Shown here: piece by piece, positions 1-10,001 of the stretch
Numbering within the stretch: position 1 is the stretch's first letter
Layout of the letters: each line of letters begins with the position of its first letter
Assembly (NCBI GenBank): GCA_905182995.1
Contig: CAJJDP010000023.1
Location: 1-29,110 of the forward strand
Reading direction: 5' to 3'
DNA length: 29,110 bases
From: Paramecium octaurelia
Lineage: Eukaryota > Ciliophora > Oligohymenophorea > Peniculida > Parameciidae
The notes under the pieces: model-generated
What the model saw: the letters and a program-made list of their open reading frames with translations, nothing else
What the model was told of the DNA's origin: nothing
Database searches by the model: none
Position numbers and translations under genes: made by a program

Positions 1-585
1 CATCTTGTAGTGCTGATAACTCTATCCGTTTATGGGATGTTAAGACAGGATAATTAAAAGCCAAGTTAGATGGTCATTTAAGTTAAGTTAATTCAATTTG
101 TTACTCACCTGATGGTACTACATTAGCATCTGGCGGTGGGGATTTGTATGGTGATTATTCTATCCGTTTATGGGATGTTAAGACAGGATAATAAAAAGCC
201 AAATTAGATGGTCATTCATCAACAGTTTTATCGATTTGTTATTCTCCTGATGGAAATACATTAGCATCTGGTAGTTTAGATAGCTCTATTCGTCTTTGGA
301 ATGTAAAAACATCAAAGGAAATACTTCAATCAGATAGTAGCTATAAAAATTTGCTTGCCTAGTTTAACATACCTCTTCAGTCCTTATTGCCAAATGGTAT
401 TTATTATTAATTATTATTTAGTTAATCCTTACTGTACTATACTTAAAATATGTTGGAATCCTTTATTTGAAGCATCAGGAACACTTATCCTATAAGGATA
501 GTTCATTAATCATTAAGGGAAAGATTTAAAACCATTGTTTAAATCCAAAGGAAGTTTCTTTTTAGAAGACTTAAAGCAAAAGTGA
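1..585 (+). CDS. WD40-repeat protein, C-terminal part
   Basis: This is the 3' part of a gene that begins before the window; the frame starts at base 3 and TGA is at 583-585. It encodes at least three WD40 blades, each ending in a motif like SIRLWDVKTG, and then a tail (NYKNLLAQF-like, FEASGTLI, KSKGSFFLEDLKQK) that I associate with a large Paramecium WD40 family. TAA and TAG codons occur throughout as glutamine. A 25-bp intron (397-421, GTATTT...TTTAG) restores the frame: before it the frame is phase 3, after it phase 1, and splicing reads LPN-VNP. Blades one and two are almost identical in DNA (21-52 and 159-190 match exactly), suggesting recent duplication or conversion of repeats. WD40 propellers are protein-interaction scaffolds; the partner cannot be told. 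The frame is intact inside the window. Confidence 0.9.
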
Positions 586-1039
586 ATTTGAATATTCATT
601 AAAAACATTACAATTATATGATTTGACAGAATACTCTCTTAGCATCATTCTTAGTTGTTGTTCCAATTCACTTGTGGTTTCCCCCCAGAATGTTTCAAAT
701 CCTGATATATTTAAGGTAAATCTTTTTCTAAATTTATTTATCCTATTTAAATTACTATTTTTCAAGAATGAAATGTGGAGCATGAGAATAAAATTAATTT
801 TTATCAACTTGAATTTAATTCAACAAATTTAAATTTTTCATGTACTTTTTCAATAATTTAACTTCCAATTAATTGTATTTTTAAAAACCAAATTTTTCTT
901 CATCATAAATTTCATGAACATTATTGTTTCATTAATTAATCTTGCTTTTATGAAATTAATTCAGCAAATTCAAATAAATTGGGTAAATTACAAATTTACC
1001 AATTAGAACATATATTTTATATGAATAGGCTTAAACTTT
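586..1039. other. intergenic stretch, no supported gene
   Basis: AT-rich spacer between the WD40 gene and its decayed paralogue. A minus-strand frame from 807 towards 480 is open and looks moderately protein-like (a segment reading ISGFETFWGETTSELEQQL), but it overlaps the 3' end of the WD40 gene, has no recognisable domain and no upstream exon. I leave it uncalled. Confidence 0.5.
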
Positions 1040-2170
1040 ACATTCGTGATGTGTCTGTTTGGGGCTCGGGCTTCTTGATAAATATTCTTAATCATTCTTA
1101 TCTCATAAAGATAAGCTTCCTCTGAAAAAGTATCATCAATTATCGATTATCTCCAGTCTTTATTAGGACTTTTACCTTCATTCTTTCTCCATCATTTTTC
1201 AATGAATGCAAATCCCAATATTTCTATGTTCTCTTTAAAACTACAATTTAAAGAGTTTAGGCCTTAGTTTCCTTAAAATTATGAAAAATAAATATTTAAG
1301 GTGAAAGCAGTCTGAGAATTTCTCAATAATTTATTTCCAATGAATTCAAAAGTATTATAGAACAAAGATGATTTGTATGAAGTATTAGCTTACTTGAAAT
1401 TTATTGATAGCAAAATATTCAAATTGATACTTAAAAAAGAGGCAATTTCAGATTCCCTTTTCATGCAGTTATTGAAAAAATTAATAGCCATGACTTCACT
1501 ATAAATAATTACTCTGCTGAACAATATATAGAATAGAAATATGCTTTAATTAAGAAAATAGGGGTAGATGAAAATATAATTGAATTCTGAAAATATTTAG
1601 TCCTTCTCACTTCCATCGATAATAAATTCATCTAAGTGGGTCAAATTCTATTCATTGTTAATTGAAATGTAGGTTGACCTGAAGGCATAATCTTTTGAAA
1701 AAATTACCATTTAAATTACCACACTTTGAGGGGCGAATTTTGTCAAATGTGACTTGAGGGGATCCTAATTTTGAAAATGTCATTTATTGGTGCAATAAAT
1801 TTAAATGGACAAAATTGTTTAATAGTAAATGGAAAAATTTTTAAATGAATGAGAGAATGGAATTAAATGATAATAGCGGTAGGGTTAATTCAATTTGCTT
1901 TTCTTCAGATAGTAAATCCATAGTATCGAAGTAGTGAAGACAACTTCATTCGTTTGTGGGATATTAAGACAGGAAGAATTAAGTCTAAATATAAAACCAA
2001 CAAGGATGTAAAATAAATACAATAGCTAAATAGAGTGGTAAATTTTTGTGTTTATGGAATCTAAAATCAGGGAAACAAATGTCGGGACTTCTAGGTCATA
2101 CTAATTAGATTTGTTCAGTTGCTTCTGTTTCGATGGAGCTACTTTGGAATCAGCTTCTTATTTTTATTTT
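1040..2170 (+). pseudogene. decayed paralogue of the pentapeptide/WD40 family
   Basis: In ciliate code the stretch from about 1090 reads as the N-terminal helical half of the same WD40 family (SSEKVSSIIDYLQSLLG, then SLFMQLLKKLIAMT). A pentapeptide-like segment follows at about 1727-1835 (GANFVKCDLRG, LFNSKWKNFQMNE), then WD40 pieces from 1865 (VNSICFSSD, then EDNFIRLWDIKTG, then LCLWNLKSGKQMSG). Frame-breaking damage is abundant: in-frame TGA near 1310, at 1727-1729 and near 1934, plus at least three frameshifts after 1775 and a blade ending abruptly near 2165. The order helical part, pentapeptide-like part, WD40 is what I recall for intact Paramecium relatives. It lies in tandem behind the intact copy at 1-585, so a dead tandem duplicate is the simplest reading. 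Confidence 0.7.
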
Positions 2171-2320
2171 ACTTTTATTCGCAATTATATTATAATTAGA
2201 AAGAATTAAAAATAAAAAACTCCAGATTAAAAGAAAATTGACTTTTTGTGATAAAGAAAACCCTCTGGGACTTTTCTTTCGAATATTATGGTAGATTTAT
2301 AACTTTATACTTTGCATCTT

Positions 2321-2321
2321 N
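2321..2321. other. single undetermined base (N)
   Basis: One N between sequences with no evident continuity; probably a contig join, like the N at 8604. No duplicated flanks are seen here. Confidence 0.6.
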
Positions 2322-2334
2322 ACTTGAGAAGTAG

Positions 2335-2526
2335 GAGCGAAAAAAAGCTTTTCAAAAAAACAAATGGTTAGTATCTTTCAGACGGATTTTCGTATTACAG
2401 ATTCCTCCAATAAAGCCAACTTAACAATTCCCTTTGTTGTTGATCAACATAAGAGCTTTCATCACAATTTACCCTGCATCCATCTGCAAAGATATATATT
2501 GTGATAAATAGCTCTACAAATCTCAT
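2335..2526 (-). pseudogene. N-terminal fragment of a possible secreted protein
   Basis: A minus-strand frame starts with ATG at 2526 and reads MRFVELFITIYIFADGC, a short positively charged start followed by a hydrophobic core, as in a signal peptide. A polar, protein-like stretch follows (DESSYVDQQQRELLSW, YENPSERYQP). The frame runs into the N at 2321, beyond which it stays open but overlaps the WD40 relic on the other strand and no longer looks coding. I do not recognise the family. It could be the 5' end of a gene cut at a contig join, or an old fragment. Confidence 0.35.
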
Positions 2527-2744
2527 CCGTAGATAACACTAATAAGCATTTAAAATCTCCTCAATTTATAGAAATTTTCCTGTCCAAAATTCAGAAAACC
2601 AAACTTATCGAAGTGGATAATAAATTATTGATGAATTTTAAGGTATTGAGGTTTATATTTAAATAAATATTATGACTTCAATTTATTATTTATTTATTAT
2701 ATAAAATTTTCATTGGAGGTGGTTGGTATTATATATAATATTTT

Positions 2745-3415
2745 TCACTTAATCTCAATTATATATTATCTAACTTAGATTTCTAAAGATTTTTAATCCC
2801 AAGTAATCATATCTTCAGCAACTTCTGACACTATGCCATAAATTGACGCTTTTCTAAAATCAATTGACTAATCCCAATTCTCATCAAATTTAATAAGATT
2901 TACAAAACTTCCATTTTTACTTACCAAAATCTATTTTAATGTAACCCATTTTTAAGGAAATTATGAGTTACATTATTTGCTTGATTTAGAATTTACTTTC
3001 TGATTGTTATCAAATTATTTTGTTTTTAAATTGAACTAAAATATAAGAAGATGCAATAGGACTTGAACGCAAATTAGTTTTCCTTCACAGAAAAAAATCT
3101 CAATTCCCATAATTCAACTGAAGCATTTTAAATCTTAATCCATACTTTTCATTTTTGCTAGCTTACAATTATCTTTTTATCCTCATAAGCACATAAGATT
3201 AATTGATTTTTTTCTGAATTCAGACTCAGCCTTGAATATTTCCTGAATGTCCATTTAAAATAAGGTAAAAATCCCAACTGATTGTTTTTTCCCAAAATTT
3301 AATAGAACAGTCAGCACTTCCAGAAATTAGGATATCTTCATTTTACTAAGTTCTAAGCATGAAATGGCTTCAGTATGACCTTCTAGTTTTTAAAAACTAT
3401 GTTATTTCAATACCA
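2745..3415 (-). pseudogene. WD40 pseudogene, C-terminal half, related to the gene at 15560-17053
   Basis: On the minus strand, from about 3400 downward, the frames read EGHTEAISCLELSK, then (one-base shift) DILISGSADCSIKFWEK, then NGHSGNIQ, LSLNSEKNQLILCAYEDKK and finally a tail with MITWDQKSLEIQVRQ ending at TGA 2745-2747. The tail matches the end of the intact WD40 gene at 15560-17053 (YLITWDNASKEIQIRR) in sequence and position. At least four frameshifts and one in-frame TGA separate the pieces. The N-terminal half is missing: upstream of about 3415 the sequence changes to an unrelated surface-antigen relic on the opposite strand, so the pseudogene was truncated by a rearrangement. Confidence 0.7.
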
Positions 3416-4741
3416 CTAATTCTAAATGTATAACTCTCTCAGATTGTTCCACTTATAAGAAGAGTGATTGGCCATCTGATGCAGACCCTATCAAAAATTG
3501 TAGTACTCTTATTGATAAGAGCGGATTCAATGTACTGCTGATAGTGGGGAAAAATTGCGTAGTAAAAATTATTCTATTTGAATTTGGAATGTAAAGAATG
3601 GAAATCATCTTGCAAATCTGATGGATAAAAATGCATTGATTCCACTCAAGATTGTTCATAATACTCTGGAGACAAAGATTCATGTATCAAATATTTAGAT
3701 TCTGATAATCTCAATTATTATTATGGTATTGCTGGTTTTGATTAAGATATTAGACCATGTCCGACATTATCTTGCTATCTGAATACTACAGAATCATTTT
3801 AAAATGGATGTTAGACCAAAGGAGTTGGATGTATAGTAAAGACTGCTAAATGTGATGAATATAGAGGAACAAGAAATCAATTTTCCAAAATTTCAAGGAT
3901 ATGTGTCGAAAACATAACAGAGTTCAGTTCAGGAGATGCTACTAAAATGATTAGATTTATATTTATATTAATCAAGCATAGCTAACTATACTGAATTGTC
4001 CAAATGCATTCTTTGTGTTAGTAATGGTCAAAAATAAATGTATCAGAAATCCTGCTAAATGTAGGAATTTTAATGGCAACAACATAACGTGTTAGACATT
4101 CACAGCACTAATGGATGGACCATGAAAAGGTAATTCAGATAACTCCATTGGATAGTGTTAATCTAGACAGTGTAATGATGATATTATTGATATTAAATAC
4201 TGTTCATCTTACACTCTAAAAGTTGCAGGTGCTTCAGGAGGCATAGATAGGTAATGTAGTTCTTTGCCTAGGGCTTCAAAAACTATGATGTTGTCTGCAA
4301 ACTATTCACATTATGTTCAGAAGCAAATAATGACAAAAATGTCTGTCTCTCAAACTCCAAATATTGTTAGTGGGTTCAACTAGTGTTTTGCAAATTTAAA
4401 GATAATTATCTAAATATTAAGTGATTCACATCTGCTGTAAAGAAGTAATTTATACCTCATACATGTCTTACTTACAATACAAAAATGATTGTACTCCTAT
4501 TTCCAGTTTTGATGAAAAATCATATCATTTTTGTGCTAAAGTCAAAAAAGATATGTTAAGAAATCTTGCCAACTACATTGACTATGAAAACCTGTTACAG
4601 AATTAGTGCTCAAACCAACCTTTGTAATATAACAATAATGCGTAAAATGCAAACTTTAACTGAAAAATAATGTTGCAAATAACTAAACGATTCCTCTCAT
4701 ATGCAATTTACTTTTGCTTCATATTAAGTTTGTATTTCTGA
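3412..4741 (+). pseudogene. surface-antigen (i-antigen-like) pseudogene
   Basis: The plus strand reads as cysteine-rich, periodic sequence: CITLSDCSTYKKSDWPSD, then CKEWKSSCKSDGQKCID, CPTLSCYLNTTESFQNGC, KTAKCDEYRGTRNQFSK, later CNDDIIDIKYCSSYTL and LCSEANNDKNVCLSNSKYC. Regularly spaced cysteines with aromatic residues between them are the hallmark of Paramecium surface antigen (PSA) repeats. The 3' end codes a hydrophobic tail (FLSYAIYFCFILSLYF) before TGA 4739-4741, like the GPI-anchor signal of these proteins. Several frameshifts (near 3530-3570, 3990, 4290, 4410) and TGA codons (near 4124, 4670) break it, and the 5' end with signal peptide is absent. Intact members coat the cell and are expressed one at a time. 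Confidence 0.65.
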
Positions 4742-5004
4742 CATTATTGTATGTATTTCAAAATTAATATATATATTTATTTTATACCTACTTTATTATA
4801 CATCCAGAAATGTTTAAATTCATTGTTATTAGAATATTTATAATTAACAACTCCATTTGCAAATACCAATTTAATAAATTAATAATTAAAACCTTTGCTA
4901 AATTATTATGCCTAATTTTTATAATAACTTTTAGCGATCTTTAAAAAGATTATCTAAATTCAAAAAAACAATTTTTAGAAATAATAATAAATAAAATTAC
5001 TGAT
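4742..5004. other. intergenic stretch
   Basis: Very AT-rich spacer with TA runs; no frame or motif that I can support. Confidence 0.5.
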
Positions 5005-5217
5005 ATGAGATCGTATAATAATCCGTTCTATCATCACCTTATTGAATACCAGTTATTCATATTATTTCAATCCACTTTAACTCCAATTTATGATGCGAAT
5101 CTTACAGAATATGTCAAACAAAGATTTCTAATAGAGATATTAAACAAAGTTAAAAGATTTACGATTATAGCAACTTATAAATATAATTTATGGAAATCAA
5201 TTAATCTATTGCATTGA
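5005..5217 (+). CDS. small unidentified ORF, 70 aa
   Basis: The frame ATG 5005 to TGA 5215-5217 contains no internal TAA or TAG, so it is open in both codes. Its composition (PIYDANLTEYVKQRF, EILNKVKRF) is plausible for protein, but there is no recognised domain and no signal peptide. It is much shorter than typical Paramecium genes. It may be a fragment of a decayed gene continuing weakly downstream, or chance. Confidence 0.25.
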   Translation: MRSYNNPFYHHLIEYQLFILFQSTLTPIYDANLTEYVKQRFLIEILNKVKRFTIIATYKYNLWKSINLLH

Positions 5218-5429
5218 AGTATCCCTAATAATAATAATAAAATCTTCAAAATATATGTAATTAGCTAACAAATTTAAACAACAAGACTATATTAGCATGG
5301 ATTGTAAATTTAGAAAAGTCTTTGATCTGTGGATTAAAAGCTACCATTCAAAAGTTCATAAAATTATTATTGTCATCAATTTTTGAAAATGCCAATAATC
5401 AAAACATTTAGAGGAAATCCCACAAAATT

Positions 5430-5850
5430 AAAAAATTAATTATAATAATAGTCTTTAAAACCTCAAATATATCTAAATACTTTAAACACCTATAACACAT
5501 ATTGAATAAATACAATATAACCATCTCTAAGCGAATTACCTTAGCTCATTTTTTTGTTATTGTCATCTTTAGTTTTGTTTATTTTTTCGTTGGATAAAAT
5601 ATAACTATAGAATTTGAAGATGGAGAAAAATCTCACAAATATACATTAAATAACAAAGGTTTGACTTTGTTTCCCTGCTAATAATATTCTAAGAAATTTA
5701 ATATTAAATTCTATTTAAATTACTAATATATTAATCAAGGTTATTTTTATAACATTTCTAAAGGTTCCATTAACGCATAGTCATTATCTATATCAATAGA
5801 ATTAGCTGGCTTAACTGTTAACCTATTTGATTCTTTACTAGATTAATGAT
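5430..5850 (+). CDS. membrane-protein-like ORF fragment
   Basis: A plus-strand ciliate-code frame from about 5450 reads KYFKHLQHILNKYNITISKR, then a clear membrane segment (LAHFFVIVIFSFVYFFVG), then a polar domain (NITIEFEDGEKSHKYTLNN, LTLFPCQQYSKKF). It ends at TGA near 5849. The last 115 bases overlap the 3' end of the intact minus-strand gene, so at least that end is probably antisense chance. No start codon with convincing context is visible. The family is not recognised. It is most likely the remaining part of a gene whose 5' end has decayed. Confidence 0.3.
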
Positions 5851-7165
5851 CTAAATAATTATTCTTAAGTTTTCCTCCCATCTAATGACTCTGCTGCAGA
5901 ATTTAATCTCCAAATTATTATTGAATGATAAATTATAACCTCGAAATTTCATATAAAATGTTATTTAGTCTACATTTTTCCTTTGCTCTTTTAATAAATG
6001 CTTGATATTTATATTTGAAGTTTTCAAGTGTTCTATCCACATTATCTTTTAAGTTATTCTAGTTCTAATATTCAAATTGATTGAATAAGTTCAACTTAAT
6101 TTTTTTCATTTCTGGATAATACATGATTACAATTTCATGCAATAATTCATTTTCCAATAACATTTTATTGTAATATATTGCAATATATTTTAATAAAAAT
6201 ATCACCTAAACAATTGATCCAACTTAAGCTAGAATTTAACCTAGCTTTGGTAATGTTATGCTTTCATTAACTGAAATATTATCAATTCTAAATAAATAAC
6301 AACCAAAACTCTTGAATTCATGCTTCTGTTTTGACATTTAACTAACAACCTGGGAAGTGAAAAAATTATCAACAGGTTGATGAATTAACTCATAATTATT
6401 TAAGAAATAGTAGTAATTATAATTATTAAATAATATTCCATCATCGACGACAGTTTCTTATTATTTAAGCAAAACTTATGAATATAAAGGTCTAGATAAT
6501 TCAAATGCTGTATAATATTGCTTTTCTATTTCTTCTAATTCTCCTATAGAATACTTAAGTTAATTTAATCGAATTTTTAAAAATAAAAACCCATGAAATT
6601 TCGTTAAATACTCATTTATTACATTTTAATCAGCGCAATAACTTCCAGACACAGCAGTCAAGTTAGAACAGCTTTCTAAAACAAGCAACAATTGGGTCAT
6701 TTAAATGTGATCATCAATTCCAACAGAATCGTGATTTAAAACAATAGTGCCATTATCAATCGAAATTGTAAATGGCCTATCTTCACTACTAAATAATGGG
6801 ATTGGCTTATCAACTATTGATGTATTCAAAATTCGATATAAATTAGGAGTAATGATATTATGCTCTTTTCTAAAAGGATCAACATCTCCTGAAAAGTCTT
6901 ATAATTCCAATTAAATAATAGAGTCTGACAACTGAAATTCAGCATATGAAATAGTTTGTTATTTAATACTAACAATAGCAGGAATTTGATGATCAATCCA
7001 TTAAATAATTGCATATAAAAAATATGTGAAACTAATCCCTCCAATCAAAATAGTAATTATTCCACCAAGCTTGCTTTGATATAAGGATGCCTTAGCCGAA
7101 GTTAAAAGACTTACAGGAACCCCAAAAATATCGACCTTATCTATTGTATTTAGTATTTATTGCAT
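5735..7165 (-). CDS. two-TM membrane protein of a ciliate family, 476 aa
   Basis: One uninterrupted ciliate-code frame of 477 codons runs from ATG at 7165 to TGA at 5735-5737, with many TAA/TAG glutamines and no intron needed. The N-terminus reads KVDIFGVPVSLL, then LYQSKLGGIITILIGG leading into membrane segment one (about residues 33-56). A long region of about 250 residues follows, with cysteines and N-x-S/T sites, suggesting a luminal or extracellular domain. Segment two (GSIVQVIFLLKYIAIYY) is near residues 305-330, and the C-terminal tail is charged and cytoplasmic-looking. I associate this layout with a large family of uncharacterised ciliate transmembrane proteins. The topology recalls ERGIC/Erv cargo receptors but I see no sequence proof. 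Function is unknown. The gene looks intact. Confidence 0.85.
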
Positions 7166-7355
7166 CTAAATTAAATAATAAATACTAATAAAATATTTTT
7201 GAAAGGTTATAAGATATGTCTACACTTTAGCAAAATACTATTATGTAATAAAAATAAAATATTTAACAAAGACAATAAAACTAAAATTGGAAAACAAAAC
7301 CATGAATTAAATTATAATTATAGTTAAAATTATAAAAAAATTGTTATCCAAGCTG

Positions 7356-8603
7356 AATATATTTATTATTCATTATAAAATAATGTCATTTGAAGAATTT
7401 AATCTAGTCTAAAGATAGGAATAAAATGAATAAGATTCTGTTTATTTTAATTATTTTTTTGCGATATTTTATCTTAATGTCAAATTTTGATCTCCTGTCA
7501 GAACCATCTGATAAAGATACTAAGTGATCATTTTGTCCATAAGATTTATCTAATTAAAATTGAGTTCATTTATGAAACCATTTTGATTTTAATTTCAAGG
7601 GACTTGTGAATATTTAGAAATTTTTGTTAATAAATCTAAATATATATGATTGATGAATTCTTCTACTTACAAACCCTTGGCACTTAAAACATCTTCGCTA
7701 TTAAAATCCATTATCACAAGTCGATCTATTGCAATTTCTAATTCTATATATTAATTTCCATATAAAACATCATGTAAAGTAATAGTATTTTTTAGAACAA
7801 TAAAATATCTTATTATTTTATAAAAAAATTATATTAATTCAATTTTTTCTGGGTTTTTTTTTAGTCATTTAATTTATATTCATGGAGACTGACATTATAT
7901 TTGCCTTCAAAAATTTAAAAGGCATCTACTTTGATTGGCTTTTAAGTATTTTTAGCCTAAACACTTTTAATATCCTTATTTAATAAATAGTTAAAAAGTC
8001 ATCAATCTCGTCAGTATACTTAATTTATCAATTGTTAGATTCATAAATCTATTAGTTTTTTCGATGTTGTTTATAAATATTAGTGTAATTTATTTATTAT
8101 TATTTTATTATCTCTGAAATATTACAATGATTATTAAAAATTCTCTGCCAATTTAATGTTCCTATTGGCATGTCATTCGTAATATCATTTATTTCTAAAA
8201 CAATCTCAAAGTTTAAAATCTTGATTAAAATTATCAAACTCTTGCTAATCATACACAGTTTATGAAATCCCTCTGTCCTTTCAAACAAATGTATCTGATT
8301 ATTATTTTAAAAAGAGATTCCTATGGATTTGTCAAATCTATTATAATAATATTATATTGGATCTTTGTATTTACTTTTGCGTTAACTAGTGCTGTTAGGA
8401 ATATGAAAAATGATGGAAGTTCTGCTACTGCAATTTGGAAAAAGTGTAATTACTTTAATAGAATTGGTTATTGAATTTATGATAAAGACGATTAGTAATT
8501 AATGATAACAAAGGATCGTCCAAATCCTTGCTGAATATGATAAGGATATAAGCGATAAAAGTAGGGCATTATTAAGATCTAGAATCAGCAATAACAAAGA
8601 AAT
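7356..8603. repeat. duplicated block, copy A (IES-free form)
   Basis: This 1,248-bp block recurs at 8605-10001 with a constant offset of 1,249 bases up to the insertion site, and ends directly at the single N (8604). Wherever I compared them the copies match, apart from a 149-bp insertion in copy B. Copy A has the uninterrupted site GCGT-TA-ACTAG at 8379-8389. Two overlapping contigs that failed to merge would look exactly like this; a true tandem duplication is less likely. Confidence 0.9.
7370..8603 (-). pseudogene. damaged minus-strand membrane-protein gene, copy A part
   Basis: This is the 3' two thirds of the gene described under 8619-10362, without the 149-bp insertion. The stop is TGA at 7370-7372. 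Candidate introns are 8428-8453 (26 bp), 8220-8254 (35 bp, uncertain) and 7636-7670 (35 bp). Readable segments include AELPSFFIFLTALVNAKVN, NTQKPIKVDAFQIFEGKY, ITLHDVLYGNQYIELEIA and NQINLMDKMITQYLYQMV. Damage: TGA in frame at 8028-8030, a one-base shift near 7982, a T6 run at 7788-7793 that is one base off, and TGA at 7595-7597. The copies share these lesions, so they are either real or were already in the common contig data. The 5' end is only present downstream of copy B. Confidence 0.5.
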
Positions 8604-8604
8604 N
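8604..8604. other. single N at contig join
   Basis: The N separates the last base of copy A from the first base of copy B. The copies are the same locus end to end, so this is very likely an unmerged contig overlap of 1,248 bp. Confidence 0.8.
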
Positions 8605-10001
8605 AATATATTTATTATTCATTATAAAATAATGTCATTTGAAGAATTTAATCTAGTCTAAAGATAGGAATAAAATGAATAAGATTCTGTTTATTTTAAT
8701 TATTTTTTTGCGATATTTTATCTTAATGTCAAATTTTGATCTCCTGTCAGAACCATCTGATAAAGATACTAAGTGATCATTTTGTCCATAAGATTTATCT
8801 AATTAAAATTGAGTTCATTTATGAAACCATTTTGATTTTAATTTCAAGGGACTTGTGAATATTTAGAAATTTTTGTTAATAAATCTAAATATATATGATT
8901 GATGAATTCTTCTACTTACAAACCCTTGGCACTTAAAACATCTTCGCTATTAAAATCCATTATCACAAGTCGATCTATTGCAATTTCTAATTCTATATAT
9001 TAATTTCCATATAAAACATCATGTAAAGTAATAGTATTTTTTAGAACAATAAAATATCTTATTATTTTATAAAAAAATTATATTAATTCAATTTTTTCTG
9101 GGTTTTTTTTTAGTCATTTAATTTATATTCATGGAGACTGACATTATATTTGCCTTCAAAAATTTAAAAGGCATCTACTTTGATTGGCTTTTAAGTATTT
9201 TTAGCCTAAACACTTTTAATATCCTTATTTAATAAATAGTTAAAAAGTCATCAATCTCGTCAGTATACTTAATTTATCAATTGTTAGATTCATAAATCTA
9301 TTAGTTTTTTCGATGTTGTTTATAAATATTAGTGTAATTTATTTATTATTATTTTATTATCTCTGAAATATTACAATGATTATTAAAAATTCTCTGCCAA
9401 TTTAATGTTCCTATTGGCATGTCATTCGTAATATCATTTATTTCTAAAACAATCTCAAAGTTTAAAATCTTGATTAAAATTATCAAACTCTTGCTAATCA
9501 TACACAGTTTATGAAATCCCTCTGTCCTTTCAAACAAATGTATCTGATTATTATTTTAAAAAGAGATTCCTATGGATTTGTCAAATCTATTATAATAATA
9601 TTATATTGGATCTTTGTATTTACTTTTGCGTTATTGTTCATCTAAATAATAATTATAACTTGATTATTGTTATATAATTTGTTAGCTATGAACAAAGTTA
9701 AACATAATATCTAAATATCAAATTGTGTATTGGTTATAATTATTTGAAAAACTCAAACAATATAATTTAAACTAGGACAATAACTAGTGCTGTTAGGAAT
9801 ATGAAAAATGATGGAAGTTCTGCTACTGCAATTTGGAAAAAGTGTAATTACTTTAATAGAATTGGTTATTGAATTTATGATAAAGACGATTAGTAATTAA
9901 TGATAACAAAGGATCGTCCAAATCCTTGCTGAATATGATAAGGATATAAGCGATAAAAGTAGGGCATTATTAAGATCTAGAATCAGCAATAACAAAGAAA
10001 T
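8605..10001. repeat. duplicated block, copy B (IES-retaining form)
   Basis: Second copy of 7356-8603. Its length is 1,397 bp, exactly 149 longer, the difference being the TA-bounded insertion at 9632-9780. Sequence beyond 10001 is unique and continues the same minus-strand gene. Confidence 0.9.

Noticed and set aside
480..807. Minus-strand frame opposite the WD40 3' end
   Set aside because: It overlaps the intact WD40 coding end, has no domain, no start context and no supporting exon; only TGA stops frames here, so chance frames of 100 codons are common.
8262..8474. Plus-strand frame of 70 aa in copy A
   Set aside because: It is antisense to the better-supported minus-strand gene, whose frame continues over 1.5 kb with introns; the plus frame ends quickly at TGA.
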